A stretch of 5,386 nucleotides of DNA from positions 1 through 5,386 of the forward strand of contig JACQRY010000093.1 of NCBI GenBank assembly GCA_016206275.1, written 5' to 3'. The first letter of the stretch is position 1. Each line of letters begins with the position of its first letter. Source of the stretch: Nitrososphaerota archaeon. GTDB lineage: Archaea > Thermoproteota > Nitrososphaeria > Nitrososphaerales > JACQRY01. The position numbers and the translations under genes are program-made. This document shows positions 1 through 4,773 of this stretch, piece after piece. The notes below the pieces were generated by a model, which saw nothing but the letters and a program-made list of their open reading frames with translations, was not told the DNA's origin and made no database searches.

Positions 1-270
1 CTGCATTAATGTGATAGCCTCCTTCTCTCCCGCCCCTAGGTCCTCTGGCAATTTTGCCTTCAAGGCTACTTTTCTTACCTTGATCCAGCCTTCTTCGATG
101 GCTCTTTCGATCACAGGCACATCAGGGCTTCTTATCTCCTTGCCCTTGAGAACCTCGTTGTAGACAGCTTCAGGTATGAAGATCTCTTCGACCGTCTCTT
201 TCATCAGGGCCCAGAATCTGGGCAGTTTCGCAGGATGAATTAGGCTTGATGCATCTGCAACTGCCTTCAA
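1..270 (-). CDS. DUF3368 PIN-like toxin, C-terminus beyond window
   Basis: Probable ribonuclease toxin of the DUF3368 family, a PIN-fold group usually paired with UPF0175 antitoxins. Ninety residues are visible and the frame is still open at base 1, so the C-terminal part is missing. The N-terminus reads MKAVADASSLIHPAKL, a typical opening strand with the first acidic residue at D6. VYNEV gives E39 and the family-typical GAGEKEAI gives E82. I chose the TTG at 270-268 because it places D6 where the family has it, and GGAG lies 10 bases upstream. There is no ATG or GTG in frame between the stop of the antitoxin gene and this point. It begins 23 bases after that stop, so the two are almost certainly one transcript. 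Role as toxin is inferred from family and pairing. The last PIN acidic residue would lie outside the window. Confidence 0.85.
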   Translation of the reverse strand, partial: MKAVADASSLIHPAKLPRFWALMKETVEEIFIPEAVYNEVLKGKEIRSPDVPVIERAIEEGWIKVRKVALKAKLPEDLGAGEKEAITLMQ

Positions 271-293
271 GAACCCTATTCTCCGAGATCCGA

Positions 294-590
294 CTACACA
301 ATCTCTTTCAGTATTCCTGTGTCAACCTTGATTGGAATGCCTTCCCCCTCAAGAATATTGTAGAACTCGGCGATGGATACTTCAGCCTCTTCAGCTGCTC
401 TTCCAACGGATATCCTTCCTTTTCTATAGTCTTCCACCGCCTTCCTCTTCATGTATTCTCTTATTCCAATATCCAAGACTTTTCTGAGGGCTGCTGAACG
501 GTCTATCTTCTCCTCCTTTGAGATCTTCTCTAAGAGCTGTATCTGCTTCTGATCCACCCTCCCTGTCAGATGCTTGGTTCCGGACTGCAT
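294..590 (-). CDS. UPF0175 family antitoxin
   Basis: Small DNA-binding protein of the UPF0175 family, the usual antitoxin partner of DUF3368 toxins. From the ATG at 590 it is 98 residues. Residues 8-50 (GRVDQKQIQLLEKISKEEK, then IDRSAALRKVLDIGIREY) look like the ribbon-helix-helix-like front part. YRKGRISVGRAAEEAEVS followed by IAEFYNILEGEGIP is the family's helix-turn-helix-like core. The remaining tail is expected to contact the toxin. An in-frame ATG at 620 would add MLTNCDTERA, but a strong TATA box at 624-630 ends only three bases before it. Transcription from that promoter should begin near base 600, inside that extension, so the start at 590 is preferred. Autorepression of the promoter is likely by analogy with other antitoxins but is not shown here. 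Confidence 0.88.
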   Translation of the reverse strand: MQSGTKHLTGRVDQKQIQLLEKISKEEKIDRSAALRKVLDIGIREYMKRKAVEDYRKGRISVGRAAEEAEVSIAEFYNILEGEGIPIKVDTGILKEIV

Positions 591-623
591 CGCTCTTTCC
601 GTGTCACAATTTGTCAACATGTG

Positions 624-639
624 TTATAAACTTTCTCCA
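624..639 (-). promoter_or_regulatory. Archaeal BRE/TATA promoter of the UPF0175-DUF3368 operon
   Basis: On the minus strand GGAGAAAG (purine-rich, BRE-like) is directly followed by TTTATAAC. With the usual archaeal distance of about 25-27 bases from box centre to start site, transcription would begin near 600, leaving roughly a 10-base leader before the ATG at 590. Confidence 0.7.
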
Positions 640-661
640 GGGGTTCCACTGCGCCTGTTAA

Positions 662-704
662 GGATAGAGCAAAATCCCATCACCATCTTAGAGAACCATC
701 CCGA
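662..704 (-). repeat. Long repeat, copy 1 (upstream of module A)
   Basis: Bases 684-704 are identical over 21 bp to 2540-2560, in the same orientation. Without gaps the similarity extends to 662-704 versus 2518-2560, where 34 of 43 positions match by my count. On the minus strand it opens with TCGGGATGG and contains TTCTCTAAGATG. It lies about 35 bases upstream of the module A TATA box. Confidence 0.9.
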
Positions 705-937
705 TGAACGCAACACTATCGAACGATCATCCTAAACCCATTAACCGAATCCATTCTTACCCTAAGTCTACCGATCAAGGACGACGGCAGTATTACCATG
801 AGCCTATGCAAGCCTCGGCAAGAGCATCATGTTAACCGATATTCAGAACTCAGAGTACACCACATTAATCAGAACAACCTATCTGAGGATAAGTTAACAA
901 CGAAACACTCAAACGACTTCCTGCAGCCGCCCACCCA

Positions 938-1336
938 TCAGGCCAAGACTATTCTCCCTAACCCAGAGACACGATCAAACGCCGTATCATCAGAGATGAT
1001 TTTTCCGTCGACGGCCAAGGCAGAGGCCGCTATCAGACTATCAAAGAAGCTAAGACCATACTTAAGTTCGATTTCGCACTGCAAAACGAGAAGAAATGCA
1101 TCAAGTGTCCTAACCTCAGTCACAGCGCAGTCCAGTAAGACCTTCTTCAGAGCCAACACAGCATCTCTAACCTCCCGTGGCCTTCTGCCTCTCCCACGCA
1201 GCACGAGCAGGAACTCAAGCATGGCTACATCAGGCACATATAGGTTCTTAGCCGAGGCGAAGAGCTCAGAAGCCTGTGAATGCTTTGGATCTTTAGGGTT
1301 CAGAGCGAACAGGACTTCAGTATCAACGATCGGTAT
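938..1336 (-). CDS. vapC: VapC-type PIN toxin with ATA in place of a start codon
   Basis: PIN-domain ribonuclease toxin of the VapC family, 132 residues if read from the ATA at 1336-1334. The frame opens as (M)PIVDTEVLFALNPKDPKH, giving the first catalytic acid D5. MLEFLL gives E41, SFFDSLIAASAL gives D99, and IISDDTAFDRVSGL gives D116/D117 and D121, so the full acidic set is present. The frame overlaps the vapB stop by 14 bases. Between the preceding in-frame stop and D5 there is no ATG, GTG or TTG. ATA is the only codon at the expected place, with GGTGA six bases before it. The next standard start is GTG at 1237, which would delete D5 and 33 residues. So this is either initiated at ATA, silenced by an ATG-to-ATA change, or affected by a sequence error. 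The rest of the frame shows no damage. Confidence 0.82.
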   Translation of the reverse strand: MPIVDTEVLFALNPKDPKHSQASELFASAKNLYVPDVAMLEFLLVLRGRGRRPREVRDAVLALKKVLLDCAVTEVRTLDAFLLVLQCEIELKYGLSFFDSLIAASALAVDGKIISDDTAFDRVSGLGRIVLA

Positions 1337-1565
1337 GCTTCTTCACCCATTTCTCAGCCTTCTCTTCATCCTTTGCCTCATCATACGGTTCACCAATTAC
1401 GCGTTCCAACACGCCATAAGGATCCGTGGGCAAAGGCTCAATCAATAGTCTCCCCTCCTCCACTTTCAGCATGACACGCTGGCCTTCCTTAAGATTCATC
1501 TTCTTCCTCACCGATTTTGGAACCACAATACTATACCTTTTTCCCACAACCGCCAACTCAGACAT
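1323..1565 (-). CDS. vapB: AbrB-type VapB antitoxin
   Basis: An 80-residue antitoxin. Residues 1-46 are a SpoVT/AbrB swapped-hairpin DNA-binding domain: VVGKRYSIVVPKSVRKKMNL, then KEGQRVMLKVEEGRLLIEPL. The charged tail from DPYGVLERVIGEPYDEAKDE to the end is the likely toxin-binding arm. The ATG at 1565 has GAGG nine bases upstream and a TATA-like box at 1600-1605, giving a leader of about 12 bases. Its last codons overlap the vapC frame by 14 bases, a typical arrangement for coupled translation. It should bind and neutralise the downstream VapC and, with it, repress the promoter. That is family knowledge. Unlike its partner, this gene has every signal needed for expression. Confidence 0.9.
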   Translation of the reverse strand: MSELAVVGKRYSIVVPKSVRKKMNLKEGQRVMLKVEEGRLLIEPLPTDPYGVLERVIGEPYDEAKDEEKAEKWVKKHTDR

Positions 1566-1574
1566 AACTCAATT

Positions 1575-1590
1575 CCTCTGAATAAAGAGG
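1575..1590. promoter_or_regulatory. Inverted repeat over the vapB leader
   Basis: CCTCT and AGAGG flank a six-base spacer, right where transcription of vapB should start and including its GAGG ribosome site. It could be an operator for VapB or a leader hairpin. Read on the plus strand it is followed by CTTTTT and resembles a terminator, but no plus-strand gene precedes it. Confidence 0.35.
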
Positions 1591-1599
1591 CTTTTTCAG

Positions 1600-1612
1600 A
1601 TATAACTATTTC
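1600..1612 (-). promoter_or_regulatory. TATA box of the vapBC operon (module B)
   Basis: The minus strand reads GAAATAG then TTATATC, a TATA-like box with an A-rich BRE-like flank. It sits about 35-40 bases before the vapB ATG, so transcription should begin near 1578, immediately before the GAGG ribosome site. Confidence 0.6.
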
Positions 1613-1824
1613 TATCAGAGGTTTCATACGCCTGTTGTGCATCGGTATGTAGGCGTTACGCTAATAAGCGTCATACACAATCAAGGCTAGAAACCGCCTA
1701 TCCAAACCCCAATGGACAAAGTCCAAAGCCAATTGCAAAATCGTCCAAGTTTTATTCACGCAACCAGCGAAGGACTCAGATCGAAATCTCCAAGATCAAT
1801 GCGCCTTTAGCATATCAACAGGGG

Positions 1825-2322
1825 TCAAAGTGGCCCCGGATCAATACGCGACAACCCAGGAACACGATCATAAGCCTTATCGAACGGAATGATCTCTCTG
1901 TCGAGACTCAACGCCGCCGCGGCGTAGTGAGAATCAAAGAACGACATACCCAAAGAATTACGCAGATAAACGCTTGCCATAGCAACATCCGGAGTCAGAG
2001 CAACATACTCCACATTCGGCAACGCGGCCACAGCAGAAAGATCCTTCAGAAGCCGTGTTGCTTCCTAGTATTCTTCCGCACGCAGCGGTAGAACCTCAAT
2101 ATATGGAAGGATGGCAGACATAGTGAAGTCTATGGTTAACCCATATGGAACATTATGCTTCTTCCCAGAGATGTATAGCAACTCATCTAGAACCAGTGGG
2201 TCAACGTAAGCTTTGCTATTCGAAAGCAAGTTTAGGTAGAATTCTTCGTAAAGCCTTCTCGCTCTGATCGTCTTCACCGTGTTAAGGTAGATAAGAAGTT
2301 TGGCGTCTATGAAGGCCTTCAA
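1825..2322 (-). pseudogene. vapC: VapC-type PIN toxin interrupted by an in-frame TAG
   Basis: PIN-domain toxin of 165 codons. The TTG start at 2322-2320 overlaps the antitoxin stop as TTGA and has GGAGGAGGAG eight bases upstream. Codons 1-85 carry the opening strand MKAFIDAKLLIYLN (D6) and VDPLVLDELLYIS (E47). Codon 86 is TAG (2067-2065). The same frame then continues without a shift as EATRLLKDLSAVAALPNVEY to SFFDSHYAAAALSLDREII (D130) and PFDKAYDRVPGL (D148, D152). A single base change therefore separates the N-terminal and C-terminal halves of one domain. Neither half alone holds all four acidic residues. Position 8, usually Asn or Ser/Thr in the DAN-like motif, is Lys. The C-terminal third resembles the VapC of the neighbouring module. 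Read-through cannot be excluded, but inactivation is the simpler reading. Confidence 0.85.
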
Positions 2323-2510
2323 GATTCGAACTCCTCCTCCAAATAGGAGGAGGCAGATTCTCCCCGCCTAGGTTCTTTGAGGACCGGTAAGGCGGATATT
2401 CTTACTAAGTGTCTTCTGAAGGCTGCGGCAAGTTTCTCCTTATCTATCTTCCTAAGTGGTTTAAGTAGTATGCCATCTTTTATCTCTACGGTAACCTGAT
2501 TCTGTTGTAT
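2319..2510 (-). pseudogene. Antitoxin reading frame without a start codon
   Basis: A 63-codon frame directly before the module C toxin and ending in its TTGA overlap. It reads QQNQVTVEIKDGILLKPLRK, then IDKEKLAAAFRRHLVRISAL and a tail SASSYLEEEFES. The VEIKDGILLKPL stretch resembles the second half of an AbrB-type VapB, or alternatively the opening of an AF2212-like (DUF104) antitoxin. I cannot decide between them. The frame is closed by TAA about 40 bases further upstream, and there is no ATG, GTG or TTG in between. ATA at 2510-2508 is the only plausible position and has no ribosome site. An ATG at 2546 lies in another frame and stops after 18 codons. The DNA-binding half is thus missing or the gene is broken at its 5' end. 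Its position and spacing to vapC make antitoxin identity likely. Confidence 0.65.
2333..2353 (-). promoter_or_regulatory. Hairpin hiding the vapC ribosome site (module C)
   Basis: In the transcript CCUCCUCC is followed by a five-base loop UAUUU and GGAGGAGG, a perfect 8-bp stem. The second arm is the ribosome site of the toxin start at 2322. The first arm lies inside the antitoxin frame. A ribosome translating the antitoxin would melt the stem, so toxin synthesis would depend on antitoxin translation. The pairing is visible; the mechanism is inferred. Confidence 0.65.
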
Positions 2511-2513
2511 TGG

Positions 2514-2561
2514 TTCGGGATAGGGCGGAAGAGCATGCTCATCTTAGAGAACCATCCCGAA
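2514..2561. repeat. 8-bp inverted repeat enclosing a 10-bp palindrome
   Basis: TTCGGGAT (2514-2521) and ATCCCGAA (2554-2561) are perfect inverted arms. Between them GAGCATGCTC (2531-2540) is a perfect palindrome. The set overlaps repeat copy 2, and the outer arms are only partly kept in copy 1. It may be an operator or a structured leader. Confidence 0.6.
2518..2560 (-). repeat. Long repeat, copy 2 (upstream of module C)
   Basis: Same orientation as the copy at 662-704, with 21 identical bases at 2540-2560 and weaker similarity through 2518. Here it falls between the TATA box at 2591-2598 and the antitoxin frame, so it would be part of the transcribed leader. Confidence 0.9.
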
Positions 2562-2590
2562 TTAACGGTGGAGTATCCGAGTAATTCCTC

Positions 2591-2598
2591 TTTATATA
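2591..2598 (-). promoter_or_regulatory. TATA box upstream of module C
   Basis: The minus strand reads TATATAAA preceded by GGGGCAG. Transcription would start near 2569, leaving about 60 bases of leader before the ATA at 2510, an unusually long leader compared with modules A and B. Confidence 0.6.
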
Positions 2599-2778
2599 CT
2601 GCCCCATCCGCCACAGTACAGACAGACAAGCGATTTCTTAGTAACCCATCCTCTACCTATGACCCGCATTCGAACAAGCAGTCCTCTCTTGCATAAGAAG
2701 CAGCCCTAGTCTACACCTACAGGATCAGGAGACTATTTTCCTACCTAAAGCAGATGTTTGAGAGACTAATCAGAGAGC

Positions 2779-2796
2779 AAAAACGCTACGCGCCCA
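2779..2796 (-). terminator. Possible T-run terminator of the ABC operon
   Basis: Just after the ATPase stop codon (2788-2786) the minus strand reads GCG then TTTTT (2783-2779). Archaeal termination mainly needs a short T-run. The preceding CGCGTAGCG can form only a tiny stem. Confidence 0.4.
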
Positions 2797-3502
2797 AGTC
2801 GCTATGCTTCACAGACAGCTTAACGACCCTGTTAGCTAAATCTAATGCTCTCTTGTCATGGGAAGCCATGACCACAGTCCTCTTCCGAACAACATTTTCA
2901 CTACGAACAGAAGCTAAAACAACGTCCTTTAGCAAACCGTCCAAAGCCTCCGTAGGCTCATCCAGAAGAAGAACGGCAGGATCAGACACAAGAGCACGGG
3001 CAAAAGCCACCATCTGCCTCTCCCCAACACTCAGCCTAGAAATAATAGTCCCCGCAGAAGCTCCAAGCCCAAGCTTCTCTAACACAGCCTTAACCATAAT
3101 CAAGCGCTTATCCCTTCCGACACTGTCAAAATACAGGGGGAGAGCCACATTCTCAGCAACCGAAAACTCAGGCAGAAGATCCTGGATCTGCGGCACAAGA
3201 CTTACATGTCCAAGGCGCCACCTGCTGACCTCACGACTACTCATACTGTCGACAGACCGTCCCAGTATAGTTACTCCCCCATAATCCGGTCTAACAGTAC
3301 CAAATATGATATTGAGCAGAGTAGTCTTACCACTACCCACAGGCCCGGTAACAGCAACAAACTCACCATCATGCACCGTCAAAGAAAAGTTCGAGAAGAC
3401 CACCCGCTCCCCACTCTCATAATACGACTTGGTGATACTGTCAAGCCTGATGGCTGAGACTCTGCTCAGACTCTTACTCTTATCGGAGATCAACGTCTCC
3501 AC
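2786..3502 (-). CDS. ABC transporter ATP-binding protein, FtsE/LolD/MacB type
   Basis: A 238-residue nucleotide-binding subunit expected on the cytoplasmic face of the membrane. It has a Walker A GPVGSGKT (53-60), Q-loop SLVPQ (Q105), signature RLSVGERQ (156-163, LSVGE in place of LSGGQ), Walker B AVLLLDEPTEALD (D181, E182) and H-loop MASHD (H215). All parts needed for ATP hydrolysis are present. The length and the PEFSVAENVALPL segment after the Q-loop match the FtsE/LolD/MacB group, which pairs with FtsX-like permeases. The GTG at 3502 overlaps the upstream membrane-protein gene by 13 bases. A TTG at 3493 would instead give a 4-base TTGA overlap and lose three residues. The partner is most likely that membrane protein. 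Substrate is unknown; the group more often drives conformational or lipid/lipoprotein work than solute uptake. Confidence 0.92.
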   Translation of the reverse strand: METLISDKSKSLSRVSAIRLDSITKSYYESGERVVFSNFSLTVHDGEFVAVTGPVGSGKTTLLNIIFGTVRPDYGGVTILGRSVDSMSSREVSRWRLGHVSLVPQIQDLLPEFSVAENVALPLYFDSVGRDKRLIMVKAVLEKLGLGASAGTIISRLSVGERQMVAFARALVSDPAVLLLDEPTEALDGLLKDVVLASVRSENVVRKRTVVMASHDKRALDLANRVVKLSVKHSDLGA

Positions 3503-3975
3503 TCAGCCACAACCCCCGTAACCAATCCACCCAGACACCCTGCCACGACCGGCGCAAACCCATAGGCAAAAGCCAAGGATAAATCGACATCAACACTTCC
3601 AACAAACAACATGCCCGACACCGCTAGCAGACCGAACCCAGCTATAGCGCCCAGTCCGCTGCCAACAAGAAAAGGCGCAGCAGCCCATCCCACTAAGTAG
3701 AAAGCGATTCGACCCACACCAGCGCTCATAGACTGCAAAAGCTTCACAGTGTCCCCACGGCTCCGCAGCCAATCCAAGGAGAACAGGTAGAAGAATAGAA
3801 ACCCCATAAGAAGCGTGAAACCGGTAACAAGAAATCTTCCCAAGGGATTGGTCGTGGCTAATAGAAGAGTCCCCGAGAAACTCAATGCAAACAGCAGAAA
3901 AGATGAATAAAACATCCTTACTCGGCTAAGCCTCAGAGCCCCGCAAACAACAGAAAACGGCGACGCCATAACCAA
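3490..3975 (-). CDS. Small membrane protein, candidate mini FtsX-like permease
   Basis: A 161-residue integral membrane protein with about four hydrophobic segments, near residues 21-42, 46-67, 90-126 (long, possibly re-entrant or two helices) and 132-157. Between the second and third lies DWLRSRGDTVKLLQSMSAGV (68-87), which resembles the R-R-E-x-A-x-L-R-A-x-G-A-S segment before a transmembrane helix in FtsX/MacB-type permeases, where it contacts the ATPase. The large outside domain of FtsX or MacB is absent; only about four residues separate helices one and two. The gene overlaps the ATPase gene, which supports a two-part ABC complex, probably dimeric. The TTG at 3975 has GAGGTGA six bases upstream. 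An ATG at 3969 would be 12 bases from it and is the alternative. Family assignment rests on this motif and the context only. Confidence 0.6.
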   Translation of the reverse strand: MVMASPFSVVCGALRLSRVRMFYSSFLLFALSFSGTLLLATTNPLGRFLVTGFTLLMGFLFFYLFSLDWLRSRGDTVKLLQSMSAGVGRIAFYLVGWAAAPFLVGSGLGAIAGFGLLAVSGMLFVGSVDVDLSLAFAYGFAPVVAGCLGGLVTGVVAEWRR

Positions 3976-3981
3976 GACAGC

Positions 3982-4007
3982 TCACCTCAAGGGCACGTTA
4001 ACGGCCC
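3982..4007 (-). promoter_or_regulatory. Strong ribosome site next to a near-palindrome
   Basis: GAGGTGA (3988-3982) matches the 3' end of archaeal 16S rRNA over seven bases and decides the TTG start at 3975. Directly before it, 3991-4007 reads GGGC-A-CGTTAACG-GCCC on the plus strand, a palindrome broken by one extra A. It might be an operator or a hairpin setting the downstream pair apart from the CdvA-like gene. No TATA-like box is seen in the 81-base gap. Confidence 0.45.
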
Positions 4008-4056
4008 TCGTACCGAAGAACCCCTGTAACCCGGAGCAAGAAGAAGGTGGAGGCGC

Positions 4057-4701
4057 TTAAGAACCTGCAGTCTGCTGCTCCACTGCAGGAGCATAGTCCC
4101 CTTCCTGCCCGGACGCCTCCGAAGATAGTAGCTTCAAAGCGTTCTTCAAGTCGCCCTGCTCCCGGTCATCCTGCGCCAGTATCCCAGCCACACCATTTTT
4201 AGAAGTCTCGTAAGCTGCATCATCGATCTCGCCGCTCCTGTGCTGCACCATTATCCCAGCGATGAACCGCTCCATTGAAGCCCTTCTCTTAGCCAAGTCG
4301 GCACTTCTCTTCTCCAGGGCCTCGCTCATAGAGCTATGCGAAGTTTCTAGCTTAGAAGCGTCTTCATCCAGCTGAACCTTCATAGACTCATAGACATGCT
4401 GGGGAAGCTCACCTTCAGCCCTTAGTTCTTCAAGGGCTTGAGCCCGTTTCGTAACAGTACTCTTTAATCGGCTAAGCTTTTCCACATCACTCCTCCACCT
4501 AGGCACCAGAACTATGGAATCGTTGTCAAAAATGACTTGATCAGCAGAACACTCGCTGAACACGCCGTCATGCTCAATCCCGATGGTCCTTAACGCACCC
4601 GCAGCATCAACCGTGTAGCCTAACACAGAGCCAGACTGCCTACCGTAAATGTCCTTGACGGACCTGCTAGCCACTTTCTGTAAAACCTGTTCGCGCATCA
4701 T
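4057..4701 (-). CDS. cdvA: CdvA-like cell-division protein (PRC-barrel plus coiled coil)
   Basis: CdvA is the archaeal division protein that sits at the membrane at mid-cell and recruits the ESCRT-III-like CdvB. This 214-residue protein has the same architecture. Residues 13-69 form a PRC-barrel-like fold (SVKDIYGRQSGSVLGYTVD to IVLVPRW). Residues 72-192 are almost entirely charged helix and likely coiled coil. A polar tail ends in APAVEQQTAGS. Two copies of a GE-x(5)-YE motif, RAEGELPQHVYE (94-105) and HRSGEIDDAAYE (154-165), punctuate the helix, as in other CdvA-like proteins. Two ATG codons stand in tandem at 4701 and 4698, without a clear ribosome site. A weak TATA-like CTTATCTG lies near 4742-4749. 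No cdvB or cdvC is in the window. A different PRC-barrel/coiled-coil protein is the main alternative. Confidence 0.72.
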   Translation of the reverse strand: MMREQVLQKVASRSVKDIYGRQSGSVLGYTVDAAGALRTIGIEHDGVFSECSADQVIFDNDSIVLVPRWRSDVEKLSRLKSTVTKRAQALEELRAEGELPQHVYESMKVQLDEDASKLETSHSSMSEALEKRSADLAKRRASMERFIAGIMVQHRSGEIDDAAYETSKNGVAGILAQDDREQGDLKNALKLLSSEASGQEGDYAPAVEQQTAGS

Positions 4702-4773
4702 CTAGAACACGCTTCAACAAACATACGATCCGAAAGTTATCCAGATAAGTCGAAAGGCTTTCTCTAAGAAGCT

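Larger units (their letters stand above)
591..937. other. Non-coding gap between modules A and B
   Basis: About 350 bases with no gene I can support on either strand. It holds the module A promoter (624-639), one copy of the long repeat (662-704), and two copies of TTAACCGA (751-758 and 832-839). The minus strand is T-rich between 890 and 920, just past the vapC stop, which could serve as a loose archaeal terminator. An open frame on the plus strand that starts at 798 here and runs antisense across module B has no recognisable protein features. Confidence 0.6.
1566..1824. other. Non-coding gap between modules B and C
   Basis: About 260 bases without a supportable gene. Besides the vapB promoter it has a compact group of small inverted repeats. 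ACGCCT (1628-1633) pairs with AGGCGT (1651-1656), ACGCT (1658-1662) with AGCGT (1667-1671), and GTATG (1645-1649) with CATAC (1672-1676). Some of these are mutually exclusive. A 30-odd codon minus-strand frame beginning with GTG near 1769 has no family features or ribosome site and is not called. Confidence 0.5.
2511..2785. other. Intergenic stretch between the ABC gene and module C
   Basis: About 275 bases. It contains the module C TATA box, repeat copy 2 with its inverted repeat, and the ABC gene's possible terminator. A minus-strand frame of about 55 codons from near 2655 to 2483 passes through the repeat as SGWFSKMSM, but it lacks a good start and resembles no family I know. Confidence 0.5.

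Noticed and set aside
526..536. Additional partial copies of the repeat core TTCTCTAAGA (also 4760-4769)
   Set aside because: Only 10 bases match, one copy lies in the UPF0175 coding sequence, and the flanks do not align. Treated as chance.
798..1448. Long plus-strand open frame of 216 codons
   Set aside because: It lies antisense over vapB and vapC of module B, whose minus-strand proteins have clear AbrB and PIN motifs. Its own composition is rich in Ser, Arg and Thr with no family features. It may attract automatic callers because the real vapC lacks a standard start.
1825..2031. Separate short gene starting with GTG at 2031
   Set aside because: It is the same frame as the upstream PIN half, interrupted only by TAG, and contains just the C-terminal half of the domain. 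No ribosome site precedes it.
2065..2067. TAG as a pyrrolysine codon
   Set aside because: Nothing in the window points to pyrrolysine genes, and PIN toxins are not known pyrrolysine proteins. A nonsense change next to other defects is simpler.
2505..2696. Plus-strand frame of 63 codons crossing the repeat
   Set aside because: No ribosome site or family features. It overlaps the module C promoter and repeat, which explain the sequence better.
2754..3284. Plus-strand open frame of 176 codons
   Set aside because: Antisense shadow of the ABC ATPase, which carries every expected motif.
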